From assembly GCA_026386795.1 (NCBI GenBank), contig JAPLMU010000138.1:1-64000 (forward strand): 64,000 nucleotides of DNA, in the 5' to 3' direction. The first letter of the stretch is position 1, and the number at the start of each line of letters is the position of its first letter. Under the pieces are notes generated by a model. The model saw only the letters and a list, made by a program, of their open reading frames with translations. It was not told the DNA's origin and ran no database searches. A program made the position numbers and the translations under genes. This DNA is from Planctomycetota bacterium. GTDB lineage: Bacteria; Planctomycetota; Phycisphaerae; Phycisphaerales; SM1A02. Below are positions 53,133 through 62,179 of the stretch, in pieces.

Positions 53133-54836
53133 TCATGGATGCACGAAATCAACCGTGCTACCGGCGGTCACCGGGTACTTGACCTCGGTGTAGGGAGCGA
53201 ATCCAGCCGGCCCCTTTGTGATCGGCCAACGCACCTCCAATTGCAGGTCCTTCCACGACTCTGGGACTCCGAACTGCACTTCCGTAGAGGCGGTACTTTG
53301 AAACGGTCCGCCGGCCCAAATCCATCGCTTCGCTAAGACAAGAGGTATAGGGGTTCGTGTTGAAAGCTCCACCCATGCGCCGATTCCGTGGCTCGTGCTG
53401 GATGTTGGCCCGTGCAAGCGCACCTTGATCCAATCATTGGCGCGGTCGTGCATATTGCGCAAGACCCGCAATGGACCGTTCAACTCCGCCACCACAATGT
53501 CCACATCACCATCGTTGTCAAGATCATTGAAGAGCGCAGTGCGGTCACGATGCGCGCCGCTCAATCCCGGGCCCGGATCAGCGACTACTTCGAAGCGAGC
53601 CCCGGCGCGGCGCATCACAAGCGGTGGCTGTTCATAATCAGAGTCCATGGCCACCTTGGTCGCCTGCGGATAGACATGGCCGTTGAAGACCACCACATCC
53701 TCGGCACCATCGTGATCAAGATCATCGAATGATGTGGCCCAACCAAGAAGCGGGCGGCTTGGAGCGCCCAAGCCAAACTGCGCGGTGCGATCGTCAAAGA
53801 ACTTGCCGTCCAAGTTCAGGTGCAGCGTGTTTGTGTCACTCGAGAAATTAGTGGTGAACACATCAGGAAGCCCGTTGCCATCCACATCACCGATCGCGAT
53901 GCCCATGGTGGCCTGCCCCGCGCCGTCAATGTTGGTTGCAATGCCAGAGGCCATCCCGCGCTCTTCAAATCGCAAAGACCCACCTGGCTCCGTGCGATTC
54001 ATAAAGAGCGTATTTGGCTCGGAATCATTGGCGACGAAGATATCGAGCCGCCCATCAGCATCGAAATCAACGACCGCAAGATTCAATCCATAGCCCGGAA
54101 TCGCCTTGTGAATGCCGGCTGAGTCGCTGACATCGCGGAATGTTCCGTCGCCGCGATTCTCATAGAGGATGTCGGCGCGCGCCGGCAGACCACGCGGACC
54201 CGCCATCACCTGCATGCCCTTGAATGATGCTGGCGGCGGCGGCTTCGACTGATCGAAGTCTAAGTAGTTCACCACGAAGAGATCCAAATCTCCGTCCATG
54301 TCGAGGTCAGCGAATCCAGCGCTTGTGGACCAACCGGGATCACCAAGCCCCGCTTTCGCAGTGACATCTTCGAATCGACCGCCGCCCATGTTCTTGAGAA
54401 GAATGTCGGGACCGTAGCAACATATGTAGATGTCATCGCGACCATCGCCATCGTAATCACCGACTGCGCATCCGAACGCCCAACGCGTTGGCCGCGCACC
54501 CATACGCTCAGTGATGTCGCGAAACTTCAGACCGCCAAGATTCTCAAAGAGTCGGGCACCCGGGCCGTGTTCTGGATCAGCAAGGGTCGCGCCATTGGGC
54601 ATGAAGATGTCCATGTCGCCATCGCCATCAAAGTCGATGAGGGCTAATCCGCCGCCCTTTACCTCAACAATCTGCGTCGACGGAAGCTTTCCGCTGGTCA
54701 TGATTGCATCGATACCACTGCCCGCGGTGGCGTCTTCAAATCGAATGGGCGCAGGCGGCGCAGGCGGAATCGCGTAGGCGTGAGCGTGCGGTACGGCAAG
54801 TAGCAACGCAACGGCAAAATTCCATGTCATCTTCAT
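53133..54836 (-). CDS. Exported FG-GAP/ASPIC (CRTAC1-type) repeat protein
   Basis: A 567-residue protein: signal peptide of about 20 residues ending 'PHAHA', then 'FEDATAGSGIDAI' and repeated calcium-loop FG-GAP/VCBS units such as 'LIDFDGDGDMDIFMPNG' and 'FADLDMDGDLDLFVVNYLDF', and a C-terminal ASPIC/UnbV-type domain near residues 470-560. These form an outward-facing beta-propeller; ligand unknown. The gene overlaps the upstream TPR gene by four bases (ATGA). A second, similar protein is encoded at 60293-62179. Confidence 0.85.
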   Translation of the reverse strand: MKMTWNFAVALLLAVPHAHAYAIPPAPPAPIRFEDATAGSGIDAIMTSGKLPSTQIVEVKGGGLALIDFDGDGDMDIFMPNGATLADPEHGPGARLFENLGGLKFRDITERMGARPTRWAFGCAVGDYDGDGRDDIYICCYGPDILLKNMGGGRFEDVTAKAGLGDPGWSTSAGFADLDMDGDLDLFVVNYLDFDQSKPPPPASFKGMQVMAGPRGLPARADILYENRGDGTFRDVSDSAGIHKAIPGYGLNLAVVDFDADGRLDIFVANDSEPNTLFMNRTEPGGSLRFEERGMASGIATNIDGAGQATMGIAIGDVDGNGLPDVFTTNFSSDTNTLHLNLDGKFFDDRTAQFGLGAPSRPLLGWATSFDDLDHDGAEDVVVFNGHVYPQATKVAMDSDYEQPPLVMRRAGARFEVVADPGPGLSGAHRDRTALFNDLDNDGDVDIVVAELNGPLRVLRNMHDRANDWIKVRLHGPTSSTSHGIGAWVELSTRTPIPLVLAKRWIWAGGPFQSTASTEVQFGVPESWKDLQLEVRWPITKGPAGFAPYTEVKYPVTAGSTVDFVHP

Positions 54837-55684
54837 GGTGATGGCTTCTCTGTTTCAGTACGCGCCTTGATTGCAGCTTGACGTGCGCGAGCGTTGGCGG
54901 CATCTTCGGGGCGACCAAGGCGATCAAGAACGCGCGCCAACTTTGACCACGCCTCCCCGTGCTGTTCAAAGAGTTCCACCGCGCGTCGGTAGCACTGCTC
55001 TGCTTCCGGCAACTGATCTTGGCGAAGAAGTACATCTCCGAGGCGAGCCAGATTCTTGGCGCGTTCGCGCGCCGCACCCTGCTGCTCACCAAGTAGTTCG
55101 AGCGCTCGACGAAAGTATGCCTCTGATTCAACTAAGCGGTCTTCTTCGTACGCAATCAGGCCGAGCGCAAACTGCGTGTCGTCATACGTTGGAAATGCGG
55201 TGGCATGCGTTGTGAATGCAACGCGCGCACCAGCGAGGTCCCCCAAGTAGTAGCGACACCAGCCCAAGTAATGCACTGCGTGCGGCGCCTCTGGAAACGA
55301 ATCAGCAGGCGCGGCAGTTGCGCGTTCCAAATAGGCCAGCGCCTCGCCGTGCCGCTTCTCTTTGTGCAACGCGAGTCCAAGGTAGAAGCCAGCCCGCACA
55401 TCGCTGGGGCGGTCCTTGACCATGGCACGCGCCACCGACTCGGCCGCTGGGTACTGACCGCTGCGAAGGAGTTTGCGAACCACCTCCCAACGCGGATCGA
55501 CGGGGGCCGGGGATCGGATGGTTTCAGGACTCGCCGGGACTCCCGATGCTGCCCGCCCCACCTCCCGGGGCGCCTGAATCGCCAAATGTGCGCCCGCAGC
55601 GTGAGAAACCTCAAAAAAGGTGGCTTCAACACAGATGATGAGTCCGCCGAGCGCCGCTGACCATTGAGCACGCAACTCCCGCAT
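54833..55684 (-). CDS. TPR-repeat protein paired with the CRTAC1-type protein
   Basis: A 283-residue protein. A hydrophobic N-terminus (residues 8-30) may be a signal or membrane anchor; after a Pro-rich linker there are about five TPR units, for example 'DVRAGFYLGLALHKEKRHGE' and 'EAEQCYRRAVELFEQHGEAW'. TPRs bind other proteins. The coupled CRTAC1-type gene suggests the two work together at the cell surface or periplasm. About 210 bases separate its start from the divergent di-haem gene. Confidence 0.75.
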   Translation of the reverse strand: MRELRAQWSAALGGLIICVEATFFEVSHAAGAHLAIQAPREVGRAASGVPASPETIRSPAPVDPRWEVVRKLLRSGQYPAAESVARAMVKDRPSDVRAGFYLGLALHKEKRHGEALAYLERATAAPADSFPEAPHAVHYLGWCRYYLGDLAGARVAFTTHATAFPTYDDTQFALGLIAYEEDRLVESEAYFRRALELLGEQQGAARERAKNLARLGDVLLRQDQLPEAEQCYRRAVELFEQHGEAWSKLARVLDRLGRPEDAANARARQAAIKARTETEKPSP

Positions 55685-55896
55685 TCGCAGAAGTATAGGT
55701 ATGTTTACGGACCTTCCGGTGGCACGGATGGCGTCTGAGGTTAGATTGTGGTGTTGGCAGATTGATGGATTTATCGGTGCCAGCGTGCGTATGGACGCCT
55801 ACGGTCACTCGGCGCGGCTTCGGTCGTTCGCGGCGTGGTCGTTGAGATGCGCATGTTGCAACACAGACACTGAACAACGACAGACGAGAACCATTC

Positions 55897-57570
55897 ATGA
55901 GAATTGCATACGGACCCTATTTCGCCAGCCTCGCGATCACTGCGGCGTCCTTACTTGTTCCGTGCGCACAGGCCGACACGCTTGCACTGCAGCCCCGTGC
56001 CGGCGACCCAATGCCCGGTCTCACCGCCACGCAACTTGAGCGGTTCCAACTCGGTCGAGTCCTCTATGCAACGCCGATTCCAGCCTCCGCGGGGATGGGA
56101 CCAACCTTCAATAAGACCAACTGCCAGTCGTGCCACTCGAACCCGGTGGGCGGATGGGGCAACGCCAGCGTGACCCACTTCGGTATTGTCGACAAGGGCT
56201 CGTTCAGGATGGTTCCCGGCGAAACACAAAGCCTCTTGCAAGAATTTGCCGTCAGCGAATTCTGCAGGGAGATCATCCCGACGAGCGCCAACTTCACTGC
56301 CATCCGCATGACCAACTCCAGTATGGCCTTCGGCATGGTTGAGGCCGTTCCAGATGCAGCGATTGCACTCTTAGAAGATCCCAACGACGCGAACGGCGAT
56401 GGAATATCTGGACGCATCCACTGGGTTCGACCACTTGAGGAAACCAATGGCAACAGTCCGTTGCGTGCTGGGCGCTTTGGTTGGAAGGCTCAAATTGCCA
56501 CCGTTCTCAGTTTCTCCGGTGACGCCACTCGCAACGAGATGGGCATCACGAACCGCCTGATGATGGTTGAGAACGCGCCGAACGGTGACACCGCCCGCCT
56601 TGCGCAGTGCGACCCAATGCCCGAGCCAGAAGATGTGAGCGACCAACAAGGATTCGCGTTCATTGATCGAGTCACTCATTTCCAGCGGTATTTGGCGGTT
56701 CCCCCGCAGACTCCAAAGTCGGGAATGACTGGCGAGACAGTCTTCATCAATGTCGGCTGCGCCAAGTGCCATGTTCCAGAGTGGACAACTGCGAACACTC
56801 CGGGCCTTGAAGACGCCATTCGAAATAAGGTCATTCGACCCTATACCGATTTCATGCTCCATGACATGGGCTTGCAAGGCGATGGTGTTGCCGACGGATA
56901 CGCATCCGAAACAGAACTGCGCACGCCAACTCTTTGGAACCTGCGCACCCGTGATCCCATGCTCCACAACGGCGTTGCTGCTGGCGGGCTGTTCTCCGAT
57001 CGCGTGCGGGCGGCCATCGCACTGCACGGTCCATACGGCGAAGGTGCCGGAAGCGCCGACGCATTCGCGCAGTTGTCTGAACCAAACAAGGTGCTGCTCG
57101 TTTCATTCCTCAACTCGCTTGGGCGCGTGGAGTTTGACGACAACGGCGATGGTCACGTCGACATCATCGATTTCATTGCCTTCAAGGCCGCGCTCGGCTC
57201 GAACAGCACACCGAACACGCCCAACGCTGTGCACGACATCAATCAGGACGGGACCATTTCGATGGCCGACTTTGCTTACTTCATGCAGGCCTACGAAGGT
57301 CCGAATGGTGATTGCAACGGCAACGGCGTGGCGGACCTCATCGACCTCTTGCAGGGAACCAGCGTTGATACCGATCACAACGGTCTGCCTGACGAGTGCC
57401 TGCCCTGCCCGGCAGACCTCACTGGCGACCATGTTGTCAATGGCGCCGACCTCGGGCTATTGCTTGGAAGTTGGGGTCAATCCGATGTTCCAGCTGACCT
57501 GAACGCAGACGGCGCGGTCGGTGGAGCCGACCTTGGAATTCTGCTTGGAGCATGGGGCGCTTGTCCCTAA
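55897..57570 (+). CDS. Di-haem oxidoreductase (DHOR) with C-terminal dockerin-like cassette
   Basis: A 557-residue exported protein: signal peptide (about residues 1-26, ending 'CAQA'), two c-type haem sites 'CQSCH' and 'CAKCH', and the DHOR/thiol oxidoreductase frame ('[20 protein letters not shown]', '[20 protein letters not shown]'). From about residue 410 there are EF-hand-like calcium loops ('[17 protein letters not shown]', '[16 protein letters not shown]') and a double cassette '[14 protein letters not shown]' and '[17 protein letters not shown]' at the end. The last is shared with the next gene and may be a surface or sorting signal. Confidence 0.85.
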   Translation: MRIAYGPYFASLAITAASLLVPCAQADTLALQPRAGDPMPGLTATQLERFQLGRVLYATPIPASAGMGPTFNKTNCQSCHSNPVGGWGNASVTHFGIVDKGSFRMVPGETQSLLQEFAVSEFCREIIPTSANFTAIRMTNSSMAFGMVEAVPDAAIALLEDPNDANGDGISGRIHWVRPLEETNGNSPLRAGRFGWKAQIATVLSFSGDATRNEMGITNRLMMVENAPNGDTARLAQCDPMPEPEDVSDQQGFAFIDRVTHFQRYLAVPPQTPKSGMTGETVFINVGCAKCHVPEWTTANTPGLEDAIRNKVIRPYTDFMLHDMGLQGDGVADGYASETELRTPTLWNLRTRDPMLHNGVAAGGLFSDRVRAAIALHGPYGEGAGSADAFAQLSEPNKVLLVSFLNSLGRVEFDDNGDGHVDIIDFIAFKAALGSNSTPNTPNAVHDINQDGTISMADFAYFMQAYEGPNGDCNGNGVADLIDLLQGTSVDTDHNGLPDECLPCPADLTGDHVVNGADLGLLLGSWGQSDVPADLNADGAVGGADLGILLGAWGACP

Positions 57571-57675
57571 CCCTAAGTTGCATACTGAAGTAGCCGAATT
57601 TGCATTGCCACTGACTGAGTAGAGTTTGAATACGCCACGAGTGACCGCTTCTTGCTACCGACCTTTAAGGACCCC

Positions 57676-60222
57676 ATGCGACTTTATACGCGTCCACAAA
57701 CGATCCTCGCCATCACCTCCGCGCTCGCGCTGACTGGCGCAGTTGCTGCACAGAACTGGGTGAACCTTTCTAATCAGACCAGCACTCGTCTGGTGGCCGC
57801 TGCATCACTCATCGGAGCGGACAATCTAGAGAAGGACTTTGCGTGGGGCGACCTTGACCGCGATGGCGACATTGATTTGGTCTGCGTCCGCAAGTTCCCT
57901 GGCAGTATTCAGGGTGGCGCGCGCAACCTGCTCCTTATGAATGAAGGCGGCATTCTGACTGATCGGACCGCGGAGTACGGACAGGCCAGCGACATCAGTG
58001 GCTACGCGGGGCTCTTGGATCCCACCAATGATCGCGATGTGGAAGTGGTGGACATCAATAACGATGGCTGGCTCGACATTCTCACCGCCACCACCATGAG
58101 CGACAATGTCAACAGCGTTCTTGGACAGCCACGCGCTTACATCAACCTCGGTAACGATGCCTCTGGCCATTGGCTCGGCTTTCGCTTTGAGGTTGATCGC
58201 ATTCCCACCCTCTTCGCGCGCGGCGGCGCAGCGGCCAACCCGCGCTTCTGCGACATGGCGGTTGCCGACTACAACGGCGACGGCTACGTGGACATCTTCT
58301 ATACCGACTACGACACTCCGGAAACCTCTGGCACCCTGTGCTACGACCTGAACGGAGATGGCGATACGCTCGATGCCGGTGAGTGTCAGCAAAGCCCGGC
58401 GGAAAATCCTGCGAACGATTACGACAACAAACTGCTCCTTAATTTCGGTGCTGCGAATCCGGGCGTCTTCTACGACGCCACTACCACCGTCCTCAGTGCC
58501 GCACAGATCAACTCCGGGTTTGGAAACATGGCCGTTGCTGGGGATTTCAACGGCGATGGACGCCAGGACATCGTCCGCATCAACACACTCACGAGCGGTC
58601 AGGCTGTCAGCGTTTACACCAAGAATGCCACCGGCTCGGGGTTCGCACTGAAAGACATCGCCACTGGCCAGCCCTACCACGGCGACAAGGCCGACCTCAA
58701 CGGCGACGGACGACTCGATTTGGTAATCGTTGATGACGGTCAAGACAAGTACCTGATCAACACTGGTAATGATGCCACCGGGCAACCGAATTTCACCAGT
58801 TACACCATTGCGGACAGTCTCAGTGAGTTCGGCAACAGCACACAGGTTGGCGACCTTGACAAAGACGGTCGACCTGATGCCATCATCACCGATGTTGACG
58901 CCGACCTTGGACCATTCTGCCCGCAGACCACTGGCGCTGCGCACTCGCGTCGGACACACATCTACCGCAACATCTACAGCGGATCGCCTTCCGGGATTCT
59001 GCATGAACTCACGCCGCTCGTCATCCCAGCGTCTGAACTTGATTGGTGGACGGATGTGGCGATCTTTGACATCAACGGCGATACCTGGCCGGATCTTGTT
59101 GCAGGAACCTGCACCGGTCTTGTCGTCTACATGAATGTTCCACCAATGAACATCACGTTCGCCTACCCGGACGGCCTGCCCACAACGGCAGCACCAGGCA
59201 TGGCGAAGTCCTTCCGAGTGCAGGAAGCTGTTGCTGGCGGAACGGTGATTGCGAACTCCACGCGGCTTATGTGGTCAGTGGATGGCGGTGCGTTCCAATC
59301 CGCGGTTCTACCCTCGGTGGGAACGAACCTGTTCCAGGCAACGCTGCCTGCTTTCCAGTGCGGCCAAAGCGTCCGCTACTACGTGACGGCAACGATCGAC
59401 AGCGGGATCACCTTTAGTGACCCAACAACCGCACCGGCGCAAACTGATGGCCTCTCCGTGGAGAGCGGCAATACAACTCCCTATTCCAATGACATGGAAG
59501 CGATCACATCGGACTGGACCGTGATCAATGAGGGCGGACTCACCACCGGCGGCTGGGAAGTTGCGACCCCGATCGGAACAACGAGCGGCATCTACGCCTC
59601 GGCTCCCGCGAGTGATGCGAGCACTATTGGAACCAAGGCATGGGTGACGCAGAACGGTCTTGCTGGTGGTGCTTCTACCACCGCCGATGTTGATACCGGC
59701 ACCACTCGACTGCTGAGCCCGGTGTTCGACTTGTCGACAGCCATCAATGCCAACGTCACCTACTCGCGCTGGTACTTCTGCAGCGATGCACCGCCAGCTG
59801 GGTCAACGCCCGCTGAAGTGGACACTCTGTTTGCAGAGATCAGTGCCGACGGCGGAACAACATGGCTGCGACTTGAGAACGTCTCCACTTACCCAACCCC
59901 CAATGCTTGGACTCGAGTGAATTTCTCACTCCGCGGCATCGTGCCGGCGCTGACTTCAACGATGCGCTTCCGCTTCTCGATTTCCGATTCACCGGACAAC
60001 TCAACCACCGAAGCTGGTATTGATGATTTCTCAATTTCCGCAGTGGTTTGCGTCAATCCGTGCATGGGCGACCTTGATGGCAACCACGTGGTCAATGGCG
60101 CAGACCTAGGCATGCTGCTCGCTGGTTGGGGCGCCGGCGGAATCGGTGACCTTGATGGCAACGGCGCGATTAACGGCGCGGATCTAGGACTACTGCTTGC
60201 CGCATGGGGAGCATGCCCGTAA
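57676..60222 (+). CDS. Large exported VCBS/FG-GAP protein with C-terminal dockerin-like cassette
   Basis: An 848-residue protein. ATG 57676 has AAGGA 5 bases upstream; a TTG 24 bases earlier is less likely. The signal peptide ends near 'GAVAAQ'. The first 480 residues are calcium-binding propeller repeats ('DLDRDGDIDLVCVRK', 'DINNDGWLDILTATT', 'DLNGDGRLDLVIVDD'). The second part is beta-sandwich-like and the last 60 residues hold two cassettes, 'VNGADLGMLLAGWG' and '[17 protein letters not shown]', nearly equal to those of the di-haem gene. Likely a secreted or cell-surface protein; ligand unknown. Confidence 0.8.
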   Translation: MRLYTRPQTILAITSALALTGAVAAQNWVNLSNQTSTRLVAAASLIGADNLEKDFAWGDLDRDGDIDLVCVRKFPGSIQGGARNLLLMNEGGILTDRTAEYGQASDISGYAGLLDPTNDRDVEVVDINNDGWLDILTATTMSDNVNSVLGQPRAYINLGNDASGHWLGFRFEVDRIPTLFARGGAAANPRFCDMAVADYNGDGYVDIFYTDYDTPETSGTLCYDLNGDGDTLDAGECQQSPAENPANDYDNKLLLNFGAANPGVFYDATTTVLSAAQINSGFGNMAVAGDFNGDGRQDIVRINTLTSGQAVSVYTKNATGSGFALKDIATGQPYHGDKADLNGDGRLDLVIVDDGQDKYLINTGNDATGQPNFTSYTIADSLSEFGNSTQVGDLDKDGRPDAIITDVDADLGPFCPQTTGAAHSRRTHIYRNIYSGSPSGILHELTPLVIPASELDWWTDVAIFDINGDTWPDLVAGTCTGLVVYMNVPPMNITFAYPDGLPTTAAPGMAKSFRVQEAVAGGTVIANSTRLMWSVDGGAFQSAVLPSVGTNLFQATLPAFQCGQSVRYYVTATIDSGITFSDPTTAPAQTDGLSVESGNTTPYSNDMEAITSDWTVINEGGLTTGGWEVATPIGTTSGIYASAPASDASTIGTKAWVTQNGLAGGASTTADVDTGTTRLLSPVFDLSTAINANVTYSRWYFCSDAPPAGSTPAEVDTLFAEISADGGTTWLRLENVSTYPTPNAWTRVNFSLRGIVPALTSTMRFRFSISDSPDNSTTEAGIDDFSISAVVCVNPCMGDLDGNHVVNGADLGMLLAGWGAGGIGDLDGNGAINGADLGLLLAAWGACP

Positions 60223-60292
60223 CTGAGCAACGGTCCGTTGTAAAGCCCGCGTCTTCGCTCTGAACTGACCGTTGTCGCCGACGAACAGTCAT

Positions 60293-62179
60293 TCACCGCG
60301 AAATGATGGTGCGCGAGCCTTCATCAGCGCGCCGAATCATGGTGGTGGTCTGTTGCCCATCCGGCCACCGTATTTCGCATGCAGTGATGTGCGCTTCGCC
60401 AATTCCAAAGTAAACCCGCGGCGGTACCTGCGAGAGGTATGACCGTGTTGGCATCACCGTGCGCCGCAGCGTGAGACCGTTGTCAAGCCGAAGCGTCACC
60501 TGCGCACCGATCGCATCGCGATTGCCCGCGTGGAGCGAGTCCACGAGCACGCATTCGATATGCCCGCCCTGCTTCGTTGCATTGCGGACCACGAGCGGTG
60601 CGCCGCTGACTGCACCGATGACGATGTCAAGAGCGCCGTCGTTATCCAAGTCCCCCCAGGCGAGACCGCGACCAACGACTGGTGTCGCCAGGGCGCCGAG
60701 TAACGCACTGGGAACTTCGGCAAATGTTGCGCCGGATTGACCCGCGCGGTTCCAGAACACCTGCGCCGCCTGCGTATAGCGCTGCGTCGGCTGAACATCC
60801 GCGATGCGCTCCTCAATATGACCGTTTGCAAGGACGAGGTCTTCCCAACCATCGGAATTTAAGTCGACAAAGGCAACGCCGAAGGTGAGTGCCCGACGGG
60901 TTGCAGCGGAAATGCCGTCGACAATTGCATCATCGGCAAATCGACCGTCTCCTGCGGTGACATACAGACTGCATGGCTCGTTGGCGAAGTTTCCTACAGC
61001 GATCGCGAGTGCGGCATCGTTCCGAAGGTGCGCCGCATCACAACCCATCGCTCCAGTCGCCGCACCGTTGCGATCGAATGCAACTCCCGCCGATACGCCG
61101 CGCTCTTCAAAGAGGCCGTGGCCGTCATTGATAAACAGAAAGTTCTGCACTGAGTCATTCGCAACAAAGAGATCCAAATCACCGTCGCCGTCGCAGTCGT
61201 CAATCACGAAACCGAGCGCCTTCGCCATCGGTTGACTCGTTGAACGATTGCGCACGCGAAGTCCGTGCTCGACGGTGCGATCAGCAAAGTGCATCGGGCT
61301 GACTTGCTCCATGACGACAAGATCTGTGCCTGCAAATCCAGTCGGCGCGCCGTATGCGCGGCCAAGACCGGTGAGTGTGTAGTTGACGTTCAAATCAAGC
61401 TCTTTGGACCACTCAACGTAACGACCGAGTACGAGGTCAAGATCGCCGTCCTGATCAAAGTCAGCGAATCCGGCCGCGGTGGTCCATCCGTTGAGAGCGG
61501 CAAACCCAGCTTCCGTAGTGGCATCGCGCCACCGCGTTACCGTGCCGGGCGCGGAGTGCTCCGCCACGAAGAATCGCACTCCACCAACGCCGGTTGCCAG
61601 GATTTCAGGGCGACCATCGCCATCAAGATCGGCGAGCGCGATACCCATGCCTTGCCATGGCTGCTCCAGTCCGGTGTTGAGCGCGCGGACGAAGCCGGGA
61701 CCAGCGCTCGCTGTCTGCAGTTGATTCAGAAAGACCGCAATCCCCTGACCGCGCTGCGACCCGGCAGCGGCGCCGGGCCAGGCGTCGCCATCCGGAATGA
61801 TGACGTCTAAGTCGCCGTCGCCATCCACATCCCAGATCGCCACCCCGCCGCCCATGGTTTCCGGAAGAAGGCGCTCGCCCGCCGCACCTGTGACGCGCTG
61901 AAAGTCGATCCCCCAACCGTCGCTCGACGCGCCGGAACGATCCTGGAAGGCGAGCGCGGCCGCGGCGGTGGAACCGAGCGTCGGCGCAAGCACGGCGGGA
62001 CCAACAGGAAGAGGAGCCACCGGCGGCGCGGGCAGAACGGCGCGTGACCAGTGCCGCCATACCACAACCCCCGCAGTAACGACCCCAACCACTGCGATCG
62101 ACGCCCAGAATGCCAGACCAATGATGCGGTCATCCGGTGGCAGCTCTGCTGAACCATCGCCGCCTAGCGGAGCCGTCAT
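60293..62179 (-). CDS. Membrane-anchored FG-GAP/ASPIC (CRTAC1-type) repeat protein
   Basis: A 628-residue protein with one N-terminal membrane helix (about residues 20-42) and, after a Pro/Ala-rich stretch, FG-GAP units ('IWDVDGDGDLDVIIPDGDAW', 'FADFDQDGDLDLVLGRYVEW', 'IDDCDGDGDLDLFVANDSVQ') and a C-terminal ASPIC/UnbV domain ('GAQVTLRLDNGLTLRR', 'YFGIGEAHITACEIRWPDG'). It is a paralogue of the 567-residue protein at 53.1 kb. The start overlaps the stop of the cytochrome/TPR gene (ATGA), so both are translated together. Confidence 0.85.
   Translation of the reverse strand: MTAPLGGDGSAELPPDDRIIGLAFWASIAVVGVVTAGVVVWRHWSRAVLPAPPVAPLPVGPAVLAPTLGSTAAAALAFQDRSGASSDGWGIDFQRVTGAAGERLLPETMGGGVAIWDVDGDGDLDVIIPDGDAWPGAAAGSQRGQGIAVFLNQLQTASAGPGFVRALNTGLEQPWQGMGIALADLDGDGRPEILATGVGGVRFFVAEHSAPGTVTRWRDATTEAGFAALNGWTTAAGFADFDQDGDLDLVLGRYVEWSKELDLNVNYTLTGLGRAYGAPTGFAGTDLVVMEQVSPMHFADRTVEHGLRVRNRSTSQPMAKALGFVIDDCDGDGDLDLFVANDSVQNFLFINDGHGLFEERGVSAGVAFDRNGAATGAMGCDAAHLRNDAALAIAVGNFANEPCSLYVTAGDGRFADDAIVDGISAATRRALTFGVAFVDLNSDGWEDLVLANGHIEERIADVQPTQRYTQAAQVFWNRAGQSGATFAEVPSALLGALATPVVGRGLAWGDLDNDGALDIVIGAVSGAPLVVRNATKQGGHIECVLVDSLHAGNRDAIGAQVTLRLDNGLTLRRTVMPTRSYLSQVPPRVYFGIGEAHITACEIRWPDGQQTTTMIRRADEGSRTIISR

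Noticed and set aside
57826..59004. A 392-codon minus-strand frame under the VCBS protein
   Set aside because: The complement of repetitive Asp/Gly codons gives a spurious Val/Ile-rich frame; no start or ribosome site supports it.
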